NCBI GenBank assembly: GCA_025267735.1
Contig: CM046303.1
Coordinates: 31,100,380 to 31,164,379, forward strand
Origin: Mactra quadrangularis
Taxonomy: Eukaryota; Mollusca; Bivalvia; Venerida; Mactridae
Reading direction: 5' to 3'
Length of the DNA stretch: 64,000 bases
Positions 11,094-21,460 of the stretch are shown piece by piece. Numbering within the stretch: position 1 is the first letter of the stretch; every line of letters starts with the position of its first letter. Both the position numbers and the translations under genes were made by a program. The notes under the pieces are model-generated. The model had not been told where the DNA came from. It did no database searches and saw nothing but the letters and a program-made list of their open reading frames with translations.

Positions 11094-13644
11094 TATAATT
11101 ATAAAACTCAGAGGGTCAACTAGTTTTGCAAAAATCCCCCAAGGCATTAATAAAAACAACTCAATATACCCCAAAATATATAACACTGTAAGTCAGTTTA
11201 ACTAGTTACGGTGACAAGTTAGGTAACAAGCGTTGTACTGCCGTACATAGTAAATGGTAAAAGTTTATTTCTATTCCTTTTGCAGGGTTATATGAATATT
11301 GAGCAAGTGTGGTGAAAATGTCGTATGAATCCGCTAGAAGTCAAGGAACAAAGCAACATTTATAAACATTATTTATGTACTTGTATATAAAACTTCAAGA
11401 TGAGAGTGTTATTCCATGTATTGTATACATATTAAACTACATGGTCTTCAAGCATACCTGAGCATAAATTGCTCTACGATAAGGTGTGCTTTCTGAGTGT
11501 TTGTCTTTTTTCTTATTTCGGAGGCAAATAACTGTTACTTCCTCAAGCTAGAAAATGTCTCCACGAACTAGCCTTACAATAACTACCAAGCTAGGGTATG
11601 CACCCTGAAAATGATATAATTTTTAGAGGTACATACCTATGTTTGGTATATGTAATACTGATAGTTCAGTGTACCCATGTATGCTTGTACCTGCTGTTAA
11701 GAAAATTGCGTGTGCTCTTTTTATAACTTCCGTTCATTTGTAAGCCATGATTTTTCTAACACGTGTTACGTAAGTATCATGGTCCATGGAAATGCTATTT
11801 AGTCCGCATAAAAACTGGTTCATATTCTCGTCCTGGTCACATTTTGTTTCTATGAACTTGAAGATGTAACAGTTCAATGTCTCCCTGCGGCTGGTGTAAC
11901 AATGTTGATATTGACCTGGTACAAACATTCGGGACAACCTTGACGGTCATCTACGAAGGTTTTCTTCGGACGTCTGACGCAGTAGGAATACAACTAGGCT
12001 ATTAGTTTCGGCGATTAACTCGCTGGCAAGTAGTTCTATTATTGTTTATACTTGGCCGTGTAACTAACAATTTGCCTGCTCTTCTAATTAGCTACAAAAC
12101 AACAGTCAGAAGTCTTTATCGTAGCAAATGACCATAGCTTGTATTTCTGTGAAGAACCTTCTTTCAGACTATATTACCACAGAAACCAAATTCCATTTAA
12201 TTCTACATTTCTACGGAATCCATGTTAGATCTACTTTCTCACCATATGACATCCCGAGGTTTATCTGCGAAGGAGATCGCCGAGGTCGTTCCGAATGCTG
12301 GTACTAACTTCCCATTACTATTGTGCGTACAAAAAACAAAACGCTGTTTATAATAACATTAGAATGAACTAATCCACTACGAGGGACGCTCAGGATGACA
12401 ATTTTTACCAACACAAGCACGATTTACCAACAAATGGTGGTATCCATCATGCTAATTTTGTTACAACGAATTACACACATTTTATTTTCATTACTGCCTA
12501 CCCCAGAAATGGATTGTCTCATTTCTAATGTTTGTAAACCAAAACGCGTTTTGTTTTGTTTTGTACGCACTATACTTACGGTGGCAATACCACGTGACCA
12601 TTTCATCACAAAGTTACGACTTCATGAAGTAAACAGTAAAAATACAGCCTGTTACCAAAAAGTATATAGTTGGCGTGAAGATATGAATACACTTCGCAAG
12701 CCTCGCGTATGATTCGTGTAAATCTGACCAGAATTATAAGAATTGCTGCTGTTTAAACTGAGCCATGGTTGATTTTTCACCTTTCATCTTGAAACCGTAG
12801 CATATTGATGTCGTAGTCACGCGGTTTGCCACCGTTGGTTCTTTGACGCAAACATTCCAAGAGCTTTGCCACAGTTTTCCAAGAGTTTGAAGAGTTATCT
12901 ATCATCTGACCGTTTCGTTGAAATATCATTTCGCTAAATGGTTTTGTTTGCATCCGGAACACCATCGACCTTTCATGTTATTCGTAGCGAATGGCCGAGG
13001 ATGTTCCGAATGTATGAAATGGTCAAACTCTTTAGAATGTTAACATTTAATAGTTAAATGCCTGTGACGGTGCTCTTTGGACTGTAGTGTATAACCCCGA
13101 TTTCCATATTGTAGGATTTTTATTATTTTCCAACATGATGTCCGGTCCATAATGGACATGTGTATAGAACCATACAGTTGTCTGCTTACTTGCTTCTTTA
13201 TCGCTGCTAAGCCGGTTTGTCATGCATTGTGTTGAAACTCGAAAATATGCGCGTGCTTCTTGTGCAAAAATTTCACGTGGTCAGTTTTGGTGAAAGTCAT
13301 AAGTGTGCTGATATGCACAACGAAAAATTTTAGAAATCACTCGGATGTCGCTTCAAGCATGAGGAATTGTCGTAGGTCTATTGTAATGCGGTGTGTTACC
13401 TGCAAAGATACGAGTTATACGCTAATTGCTATTTTTCTGTTAAATCGTAGCTAAAAGAAATATTAGAATTTCTGCTTTTCAACACATGTACGACAAACAG
13501 GGTTTGCTCAGATGGAGGCATAAAAGCCATAAAATGCCAGATGACATCAATCGGACATTAAAATTTAAAAGGAAAGAATATCCTACATTAGGAACTTAAT
13601 CGGGGTACTTAAACTGTGATTCAAACTCTGGAATTAAGCTCAAC
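11094..13644. other. Intergenic stretch with scattered ends of fold-back family F1
   Basis: The motif GCCGAGG.GTTCCGAATG, which marks ends of the fold-back elements described at 13645, occurs at about 12279 and 12992 without a clear partner. The 105-codon frame at 12395-12712 and several shorter frames have no recognisable protein features and I do not call them. Nothing else is supported. Confidence 0.4.
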
Positions 13645-13855
13645 CAGGGCTGCGTTCAGTTATCTCAAACGTTACAGAACGTTACATAACGATACATTCG
13701 GAACTCCTCGGCCATATAATTGTTTACTTTAACACCGGTAGTTTAAAAAAAGCGTCTAAATATGTTCGAGATTTTTGGCAGCCAATGATCGAGGAGTTCC
13801 GAATGTATCGTTACGGAACGTTCATTAACGTTCGCGGTAACTGAACTCGGCCCTG
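13645..13855. mobile_element. Fold-back element family F1, copy a
   Basis: The two halves are nearly complementary. The left arm runs CAGGGC, GTTCAGTTA, CGTTACAGAACGTTACATAA, CGATACATTCGGAACTCC, TCGGCCAT. The right arm returns GAGGAGTTCCGAATGTATCG, TTACGGAACG, GTAACTGAAC, GCCCTG. The arms are about 80-90 bp with a short A/T-rich centre. Related copies are at 15322, 23314, 29808 and 57977. There is no coding capacity. Confidence 0.85.
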
Positions 13856-14149
13856 TTGTCGAAATACTAAAGTAATCGACATATAATTTCCAGAAACAGA
13901 TTCGAGGGATTCATATAAACATGTATATATATATGTAAATAAAACCATTTTATTTATAACTGAACAACACGCCTGTAATGCCTAGTTCACACTATCCCGG
14001 TGCATCTTAGTTATTTTAGCCGGTAGATCGGGATGAACCAGAGAGTCGAGTTGCCAAACCGGAAGTCACCGTATCTCCACCTCGAGAGTATCTCCTCCTT
14101 AGACTCATGTTATGTAGGTTTGCCATAGCCTGGATTACATGCCCCTTAC

Positions 14150-14585
14150 CATTATCGTGGGCACGTTCCGCAAGGCGATCGCTAGCTAGCGCTTTGAAGC
14201 GATTTTCTATACGGAACGGTTTGCTACGATCGAGCAAATTGAATCGCTAGCGAAACGCGGCAAGTTTTTTCTTGCTAGCCGTTTCATTCGGAACACTTCT
14301 GCTTATTTCAAAATTGCTGCCCCCTGTGGGAACGTGTTTCTTTTTCAAGAATACTGATAAATATTTCATATAATTCATATTTCGTCTAACTGGTTAAAAA
14401 GAATATTCATGTGGATTATGGATTTAAATTTTTCATTTGTTACAATTTTTAACTTTTTGTTTGAGGAAGTCGCCATTTTGTTTTTGCTAGCTTGAAGCAA
14501 ACCGTTCCGTAAACCTCTAATGCTACAAAAATCGCTTTCAAAAAGCGACAGCTGGCGATCGCCTTGCGGAACGTGTCCCATGATC
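14150..14585. mobile_element. Inverted-repeat element with CGATCGC arms
   Basis: The left arm (CACGTTCCGCAAGGCGATCG near 14162, then TACGGAACGGTTTGCT near 14209) returns in inverse order on the right (AGCAAACCGTTCCGTA near 14487, then GCGATCGCCTTGCGGAACGT near 14555). The arms are ~70-90 bp with differences. Direct repeats GGATTAC..CCCCTTACCATTAT occur at 14131 and 14663, just outside. The short minus-strand frames inside are not supported. Confidence 0.65.
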
Positions 14586-15056
14586 TGGACAGCAAAATTT
14601 GCCTTAGGCGAGGATGAAGTCATTTTGGGTAATTATTGACGTGGCTTATGAAGATTATAACGGATTACCCGCCCCTTACCATTATTGTAATCGGGTAAGT
14701 CAAAGCATAATAGTGACTGCGCTCTCAATTCATCAAGTTACTAACTTACCTTTTACTTTTTCTTAATTTGCCTGATCATTTTCTGACGACAGTAAATAAG
14801 GTAGAAGGTTAGAACTACATGTACATAATTATGTCATCGAAGTCGACTGCTCATTTTTAACATAAATATTGTGAACGCTTAACAATTTGTTAAGCATGAA
14901 TGGAACTGAAAGAATGATGTAAGGCATCCATTGTAGTTCTTGTACTTCAATCATTTGAATTAAACATTCATAGGCATGATTATCAGATATCTGGTACAAT
15001 ACATTGGGCGCAGCCATTATTTTCTTAACCAGACGTACTTTTACCCGTCAAAAATT

Positions 15057-15302
15057 GTTCGCTTTTTCTCAACTGTCAAAACATGAATAATTTCACGGTG
15101 AATGCGTTTATTAAAATCATTGCTGTAATACATCAATGGTTTCCGAAAGTGCGTATTATGTTCGAGTAAAGTTGTTTATGCCGTATGATATGTTTAAGTC
15201 AAGATATTTTTAATAACTATTAGGTCACCAGTACAAAAGCAATGCATTCGGTCACCGTGTAATTATTCAGGCTTTGACAGTTGAGAAAAAACGGAAAAAC
15301 GA
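15057..15302 (+). mobile_element. Long-TIR MITE family F2, copy 1
   Basis: The left end reads GTTCGCTTTTTCTCAACTGT then AATAATTTCACGGTGAATGC. The right end reads GGTCACCGTGTAATTATTCA then GACAGTTGAGAAAAAACGG. The terminal inverted repeats are ~45 bp. The interior contains CCGTATGATATGTTTAAGTC. Two more copies lie at 23040 and 57464. Each is followed downstream by an F1 fold-back element. Confidence 0.85.
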
Positions 15303-15321
15303 CTAGGAACCATATCAGCCC

Positions 15322-15580
15322 TGCTTTCAGTTACTGCGAACGTTACAAGACGGTCCGTAACGATACATTCGGAACTCCTCGACCATTCGCTGTGAATAAT
15401 CTCGGACATATTTAGACGCTATTTTGAAACTACCGGTGTTAAAGTAATCAAATATAAGATCGTGTAGGCATTGAGTGATGTTTCGCTTTTAGTTTGTAAA
15501 TTTTGAAACAACACTTATTGCCTTAACGATCTCATATTTTTGTATTAGATTAGTTTATTCGCAGCATGGCGGAGTAATGT
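15322..15580 (+). mobile_element. Fold-back family F1, copy b (right arm shortened)
   Basis: This begins TTTCAGTTACTGCGAACGTT, then CGATACATTCGGAACTCCTC, AATAATCTCGGACATATTTA and TTTTGAAACTACCGGTGTT. An internal inverted pair (GCATTGAGTGATGTTTCG and AACAACACTTATTGCC) follows. The right arm ends at GCAGCATGGCGGAGTAATG, without the last ~40 bp seen in copy a. It lies about 20 bp after the F2 MITE. Confidence 0.8.
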
Positions 15581-15954
15581 ATTAATTGGTGGATAACGGA
15601 CGGTGATAATTTGTCTGCGTTTCAGACTTGCCGTCGCCATAACTTATTAACATTTGAAATAACTGTATAAAGTATTCTTTGTTGAATAAAAGACATAGAT
15701 GGGGCATGATTTGAAAGAAATATCAAAACAAACATTATGCATAAAGCTTATAAAAAGTTATTCTATTGCAAGATTTGAGTGCCGTACGTTATCCGTGACC
15801 GGAAAAATGTGACGAGTTACCTCTGTTGAACCTCATTTTTCACAACCCGTGTTTTTCACAACTTGTGGAAAACGCGTACGCATTTTATATATGATATAAG
15901 TACACGTATATACATATAAACAGTTTCAAGGGCACACGTACGGCGGATTGGTTG

Positions 15955-16679
15955 TAGGGCTGCAACGATTCGATTCGATACATCGAAACTCGATTGCAAG
16001 GGCGCCGATTCGATTTCGATTCGGGACCCGCGAGTTTCGATTCGATACTGACTTTTCAACATGTTTACATAAGTTATAACGATAAAAGCAAAGGCTCACC
16101 TAAATGACAAAGTACGTTGACAGTGAAACTGGGGTTAACTTTGTTACATTTCTCTAAAGTTTCCAATACGATTTAAGTAGCATGAAAATTCTGTTCCAAA
16201 TATTTATTTACAGTATATGCCCCAACGCTACGCAAATTGGGTCGGTGTGTTTGAATTTTACCTGCCAAGTTTTCATGTTAGTTAATTCAAATTTCAATAT
16301 ATTTGCTTACAAAGCGTAGGTTTATGTTAAATGTACAGTAGAACTGTATCTTTCTACAATTTATGCTCCATGCTGTTTATACTTTTTTAGTCGAAATTAC
16401 AATTATAATACATTTTCGCGAACTTTACATTCGTACCCAAACCATTTCGTACTTGAAAAAAGCAAATATTAATTTAGCAGATTTTCGAGTTTCGTGTTAT
16501 CAAATTTCAGTAACACTTTAAGTTAGTCCATATTATTTAGTTTTAAGCTCAAATTAATGTATAAATGCATAGTTGAAGTAAATTATATTAATAAATGAAT
16601 CGAATCGAAAAAAATCGAATCGAAAGAAAAAGTATCGAATCGCATCGAATCGACTTTCCTGTGAATCGTTGCAGCACTA
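15955..16679. mobile_element. hAT-like MITE, 725 bp, nested, with perfect 8 bp TSD
   Basis: Ends TAGGGCTGCAACGATTC and GAATCGTTGCAGCACTA form the terminal inverted repeat. Subterminal regions are packed with ATTCGAT/ATCGAAT words. The octamer ATTGGTTG flanks it perfectly at 15947-15954 and 16680-16687, the hallmark of hAT-type insertion. It sits inside the 15821-18830 element and is therefore younger. No transposase frame remains. Confidence 0.9.
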
Positions 16680-17173
16680 ATTGGTTGTATAGTATTGATT
16701 TTCGTCAAAAACATCATCATTTGAAAATTGGCTTAAAAGTTCAGTTCTTAATTCAGTTTAAGCACTACAATGAAGTAAAAAGTGAGTATCTGATTCTCTA
16801 GAACCTTGATCACATAAAATACATAGTCTCTCATTTTGTGAGCTGTGTTTCTCTAGATTCGGAATTTTAGGCTGCCCTCTTTTCATGTGTACACCAAGGA
16901 TGGATTAAGAGGGGCGGTACAGAAGCGGAGTACCCTTCCCCTTGTCAAAGGTTAGAGTTTTTGTCCATTGAAACAAAGATTTTCAAGTATAATAAATACC
17001 TTTGTTGGACAATTGATACTTATATGTTGTTTAACTACCTCGGAAACATGTAATGCTTTAGAAAAGAAATATAATAATTTAAAGATTTCATGAACAGAGC
17101 ATAACAGAAGTTCACAGAAGTTTTTACAGCCTGTAAAAAGACAAAACTTTGTGAAAAATGAGGTTCAACGTTT

Positions 17174-17559
17174 GTTACAACCCATTTTGTAATAAAAACC
17201 GAATCGAATAATTATTACATGACTGGTTAATACAAAAGTAATTGAACATACAAACCCATTTTGTAATAAAACCCCGAAATGTAATAAAGTGTCTAGTTGT
17301 ATTAATTTTATCATAAAGTATAGTTAGATACTTTAAATTACTGGCAAAGAAAGAAAATAATGTTTAACAAGCAAACATTAAATGTTTAAATAGACAAATA
17401 ACTTACATTTCGCCATGTTAATTTGAAGATTTCGACCGAAAAACAAATTGTCATATTTTATTGCAAAACGAGTTATTACAAAACTGGTTGGACATACCAA
17501 CCCGTTAATAATAAATTATTATTACTATTCGGGGTTTTTATTACATAACGGGTTGTAAC
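17174..17559. mobile_element. Nested MITE with GTTACAACCC ends
   Basis: GTTACAACCCATTTTGTAAT (17174) pairs with ATTACATAACGGGTTGTAAC (ending 17559). The arms continue as AAAAACCGAATCGAATAAT against ATTACTATTCGGGGTTTTT, about 39 bp in all with a few differences. Secondary words ACAAACCCATTTTGTAATAA and CATACCAACCCGTTAATAAT lie further in. Confidence 0.7.
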
Positions 17560-17605
17560 AGGTTGTGAAAAATGCGTACGCGTTTTTCACAGGTAGTGAA
17601 AAACA

Positions 17606-17651
17606 CGGTTTGTGAAAAATGAGGTTCAAAGTTGAACCTCATTTTTCACAG
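17606..17651. repeat. Palindromic junction of two element ends
   Basis: TGTGAAAAATGAGGTTCAA is followed at once by AGTTGAACCTCATTTTTCAC. These are the terminal motifs of the 15821-18830 element facing outward from one point, so a right end and a left end abut. This suggests tandem or nested insertion, or an internal inversion. Confidence 0.7.
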
Positions 17652-18185
17652 AACGCGTTTTTCACAACCTGTGAAGAACACGTTTGTGGAATACAAGGTT
17701 CAACATGGCAAACTTGCTCAATACTGGAATATATTGCCCGCCTCGAGGTTTTATCAGCACATTTTCAAACAATTTTGATACCATTCATACAACATATGAA
17801 TTCCAGTATTGAGCGTCGGTAGAAATTCTGACGATGAAATATGTACCTCTGAAAGTGACCACTGTGTTACAATTCACAAAATATAACTAACAAACGACAA
17901 ATGTTTGCATAAATTAAATTACAATGACCTTTTATTTTATACATCGATTAAATAAGCTATAATCATATTCATTTACGTTTAATATGCATGCATCTTCCCA
18001 ACAAGTAAACCTATTTTTACCAACGACATATCTTACAAAAATATAAAATACTGTAGAATCTTCATTTTGCCATCTATGCATAATAAATAAAAATTAGTGT
18101 CAGGGCGGATAATGGGTTATGTGCTTCATGTCCCCATAGTCGCTAGTTTGAATCCCTCTCCTCCACTTAAACGACTAAGGCTCGA

Positions 18186-18370
18186 TAGAAGTTGCTATGG
18201 ACAAAAATGTTACCATAGATACTCGTGCTGTTGCTAGGGAGCAAAACGTCGGATGCTAGGACCTAAGTGTTTGCTAGAAACATTAGAGTAATTACTATGG
18301 GCAATGAAACTGTTGCTAAGTGTGCTTGAGCAGCTGCTATGGACCTCGAGTCGATTGCTTTGGATGCGAA
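18186..18370. repeat. Degenerate ~30 bp repeat (GTTGCTATGGAC variants)
   Basis: Words such as GTTGCTATGGAC, GTTGCTAGGGA, GATGCTAGGAC, ATTACTATGGG and GCTGCTATGGAC recur at roughly 25-35 bp. Units are poorly conserved and no coding frame is kept. It lies inside the 15821-18830 element. Confidence 0.4.
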
Positions 18371-18830
18371 TCTTGTTAATACGAACATTTTGACAGTACC
18401 GTGGGACATTTGTGCTTACTATGTACCTTAAGATGAATTCTCAATGTGCTAAAGTGGTTGCTTGTACGTAAAGGTGGTTAAATAAGGCACAATACTGGCT
18501 TGTTGAAGACCTTAGGGTGGTTGCGACATCTTGCGTCCATGTTGCGACGTTAACCATCAAAATAAAATATTTGAAAAAAACTTAAACATTAATTTTGTTT
18601 ATCATAAGATATACTATGATATTAACCCATGTTGTGAAAATTGCGTTAGAAGTAAAAATCGAAAAATATGTCTAACGTAATTTTCACATTGCTCATTTGT
18701 GAAAAACGCGTACGCAATTTTCACAACTTGTGAAAATTACTAACGTGTTTTTCACAAGTTGTGAAAATTGCGTACGCGTTTTTCACAAGTTGTGAAAAAC
18801 ACGGGTTGTGAAAAATGAGGTTCAACAGAG

Positions 18831-20285
18831 CTTCCATTTCGGATTTTCTTTACTCAATACACTAAAATTTGTACCACGGTAACAATTTAACATTAAAAAT
18901 GTATTTGTATCACGTGACGCGTCTACTTTCGTTTTCGGGTAATTTTGTTGTGTTATCAAATATTTTCAATAGATTGAATTTAAATGGTCAGTATTGGGTA
19001 GGAAAATGACCCCTAGAACAATGGATGCAGCGTATTATCTACACATGTGTGAAAAACATATACCATAGTCAGACTGCCGGTCGCTTGCTGAATATTTCGC
19101 GACTTTCAAGTGGTCTTTTTAGCGGAGTCAAAATGCACGCATTTAAAGCGTTTTGTCGGAAAAAAGTGGTCGTATTACGTAGCAGCGGGGTGGTCCCAAT
19201 TTCGGGATGATAAGACCAAATCCAGAGCAAAAATCCGTTCTTTTTAAACCCGTTCTTTTTAGCGGGGTGGTCCTTGAATCGGGGTGGTCTTTAAGCGAGG
19301 TTCCAGTGTTTTTAATTTGAAACACCATTGGGATACTTCCTGGCAATCGCCGACTCAACACGGTTTATCCCTAATACATGTGGTTCTTTACGGCGTTGCT
19401 ACGGTTGTAGTCTCGGTTTGCCCCGTTGTTCAAGTCGTACCGAGGCTGTACACCGGGACGGAGTGTATTTATTATTATCTAAACTCTTCTTCTATTTTTT
19501 TCTTTTGTGTACGTAGGAATCAGTAAAGTATTGTTTCAGTGCTTTCGGCGCTTTGATTAAAGAAATAAATTGAGGCTGTTTAATTATATCGTTCTTTGAG
19601 TCCGAAGTGTCTAAGATTGTGACGTACGGAAATGAGGCGTTTTATGGTTTAAATTGTTAAAATCATTTACTTTTATTAATTTCATTATTCACCAGAACTG
19701 AACGCATACAAAAAAAGTTATGAGTCAGTGTGCATGATTTGCATTTATCAATGTTTTTCTGATTCCAGAAGGTTCGAGTTTAAAAATTTTACGACTATAA
19801 ATCCCTCTATTTTTGTTGCAGATATATTAAGCAGACTTGGGAGTTTCTATTCATTACTTTAATACATAAACTCTCTGAGTGGCAACATCTAAAGACTTAC
19901 ATTGAAATTATCGTATGGAAGAAAGAATGTTGTCTCAAATGAAGCGCACAATTTAATCGTATAGGCGTGTGCTGAAGTGCATAAAATTTCTCCGCTGACG
20001 TACAAAATTTATTATTTTTCAAGTCCTCATCCCATCTTTGCTCAACCAACGACTCCTTCAGTCCGAATATGGATTTAGTCTGAGAAGGGCCCAGTATTGC
20101 ATCATTTTAATACAGGCATGCATTTTACTTTTTTGTAAGACGGAAATGATTATTAGTTTAGTTGTAGCTTGACTAAGTGTGCTTTAAGTGCACATATTTG
20201 CTCTTACTTTTTTCTACCTCGGCAGGGGTATCTCTCCTGAACCCACTACACATGTGCACTCCCACTTACGATACCTCTAGATCTG
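18831..20285. other. Intergenic; includes repeated GCGGGGTGGTCC words
   Basis: Between about 19100 and 19310 the words TTTTTAGCGG and CGGGGTGGTC recur (19117, 19190, 19257, 19279), followed by GCGAGGTTCCAGTG. This resembles the subterminal part of a DNA transposon, but no opposite end was found. Overlapping short frames at 19025-19526 have no protein features I recognise. Confidence 0.4.
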
Positions 20286-20334
20286 TGGTGCTTTTCACAA
20301 AAATTCTTACGAAAAAATCTTCGTAACTCAAAAC

Positions 20335-20582
20335 TATGGCATGCCGTTTGCACAATAATTACTTAAACTGTTGGATTAACTGTTAAACCCATAGTTTAAC
20401 AGACTTAAACATAGGGTTTAACTGTTAAACGTATAGTTTAAGGTCTTAATCTACAGTTTCAATTTTGAAAAGTTGAAACTATAGGATTAAGACTCTTAAA
20501 CCCTATGTTTAAGTCTGTTAAACTATGGGATTAACAGTTAAACCTATAGTTTAAGTAATTATTGTGCAAACGGCATGCCATA
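20335..20582. mobile_element. Near-perfect 248 bp palindrome nested in a MITE
   Basis: TATGGCATGCCGTTTGCACA, then ATAATTACTTAAAC, mirrors GTTTAAGTAATTAT and TGTGCAAACGGCATGCCATA at the far end. Blocks of GTTAAAC/GTTTAAC run through both arms to a centre near 20465 (TTTTGAAAAG). ACTATGG occurs at both borders (20333 and 20582) and may be a target duplication overlapping the ends. Confidence 0.85.
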
Positions 20583-20646
20583 CTATGGTACAAAAGCATG
20601 TTTTGGTTTATCAATTCCAAATATTATAGAATTGCGTAGAATAGTG

Positions 20647-20812
20647 CAGTCTACGAAATTAGTGGGTGTCCGGTTTCCCGGGACAACCAATTTCTAGTTT
20701 GGGCAACCAAAAATTTCTTTTAGGCAACCAAATTTCTACAAACAATATATAGTGCTAGCTGCTAAATTGACCTGTTTGGGCAACCACTTTCACATCCTAA
20801 TTTCGTAGACTG
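20647..20812. mobile_element. Nested MITE with CAGTCTACG ends and 6 bp TSD
   Basis: CAGTCTACGAAATTAG (20647-20662) and its exact reverse complement (20797-20812) bound 166 bp. ATAGTG flanks it directly on both sides (20641-20646 and 20813-20818). The interior has GGGCAACCA repeated three to four times. Deleting it plus one ATAGTG joins the two parts of the host MITE as in the copy at 31513. Confidence 0.85.
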
Positions 20813-21178
20813 ATAGTGTATACATTTTAATATCATATCATAGTTATGCTTGTATACATCTGACTTTGAACTGATAATTATATGAAATTGACTTACGGTG
20901 TTTTTTCTTAAGAATTTTTGTGAAAAGCACCACTGGCCCCGATACTGAAGTATACTTTTTTCGCCGACACTTTTTTAAGACTGTTTAAAAAGATCTCACT
21001 ATGTTTCTAGAGCCATATCAGTACAATCTCCGTTTGACTTAATCATTTATAAAATATATGTGCTGGTCTAAGGTGCATGTATCCTTGTTTTACTATGCAA
21101 ATCAGTAAGTCGTTCATGTCGTCATTAACATATTGACGTCGTTGCCAATGGAACGGGGCAATAAGCATGAGGAATCCG

Positions 21179-21460
21179 AGGCGGATCCAGGATTTTTTTC
21201 TAGGGGCGTTCCGAACTTTTCTAGGGGTCCGAACTTTCGAACCCCAACCACATTATACCAATTTTACAGAAAAAAATGCAACATATTAATAATATAACTA
21301 CATATTCATTAAATCTATGTTTAGCATCGAGGATAATTGCTTCATGCTACTTAATAATAGCTTACAGTCAAAAAAATACACTAATTGACTGGTACATTTT
21401 CCAAATTCTAGGTGGGGGGTCCGGACACCCCTGATCCCCCCCCCCGCTGGATCCGCCTAT
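21179..21460 (-). mobile_element. Non-autonomous DNA transposon with GGCGGATCCAG ends (copy 2)
   Basis: AGGCGGATCCAGGATTTTTT on the left and CGCTGGATCCGCCT on the right are inverted. Reversed, its body matches the element at 6371: GGGGTCCGGACACCCC, ATTCTAGG, CCAATTAGTGTATTTTT, ATGTTGCAT. A C run at 21434-21445 lies next to the right end. Confidence 0.75.

Larger units (their letters stand above)
15821..18830. mobile_element. Large ~3.0 kb non-autonomous element with 62 bp TIRs
   Basis: The left arm (15821-15882) starts CTCTGTTGAACCTCATTTTT and continues CACAACCCGTGTTTTTCACA. The right arm (18769-18830) is its reverse complement with a single mismatch by eye. Motifs TTTTCACAA and TTGTGAAAA are dense at both ends and in the middle. 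The interior holds at least two nested elements (15955-16679 and 17174-17559) and no transposase. Extra end-like sequences at 17150-17170, 17606-17651 and ~17700 suggest several copies merged or nested. I could not see a target duplication. Confidence 0.75.
20286..20932 (-). mobile_element. MITE with GGTGCTTTTCACAAAAATTC ends, carrying two nested MITEs
   Basis: Ends TGGTGCTTTTCACAAAAATTC (20286) and AGAATTTTTGTGAAAAGCACCA (ending 20932) are inverted repeats. Its non-nested parts align, in opposite sense, with the uninterrupted copy at 31513-31746: TATCAATTCCAAATATTATAG and AATATCATATCATAGTTATG recur there. Removal of the inserts at 20335-20582 and 20647-20812 restores a continuous copy. Confidence 0.85.

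Noticed and set aside
12395..12712. 105-codon plus-strand frame
   Set aside because: No recognisable motif, an opposite-strand frame covers the same bases, and fold-back element fragments lie nearby.
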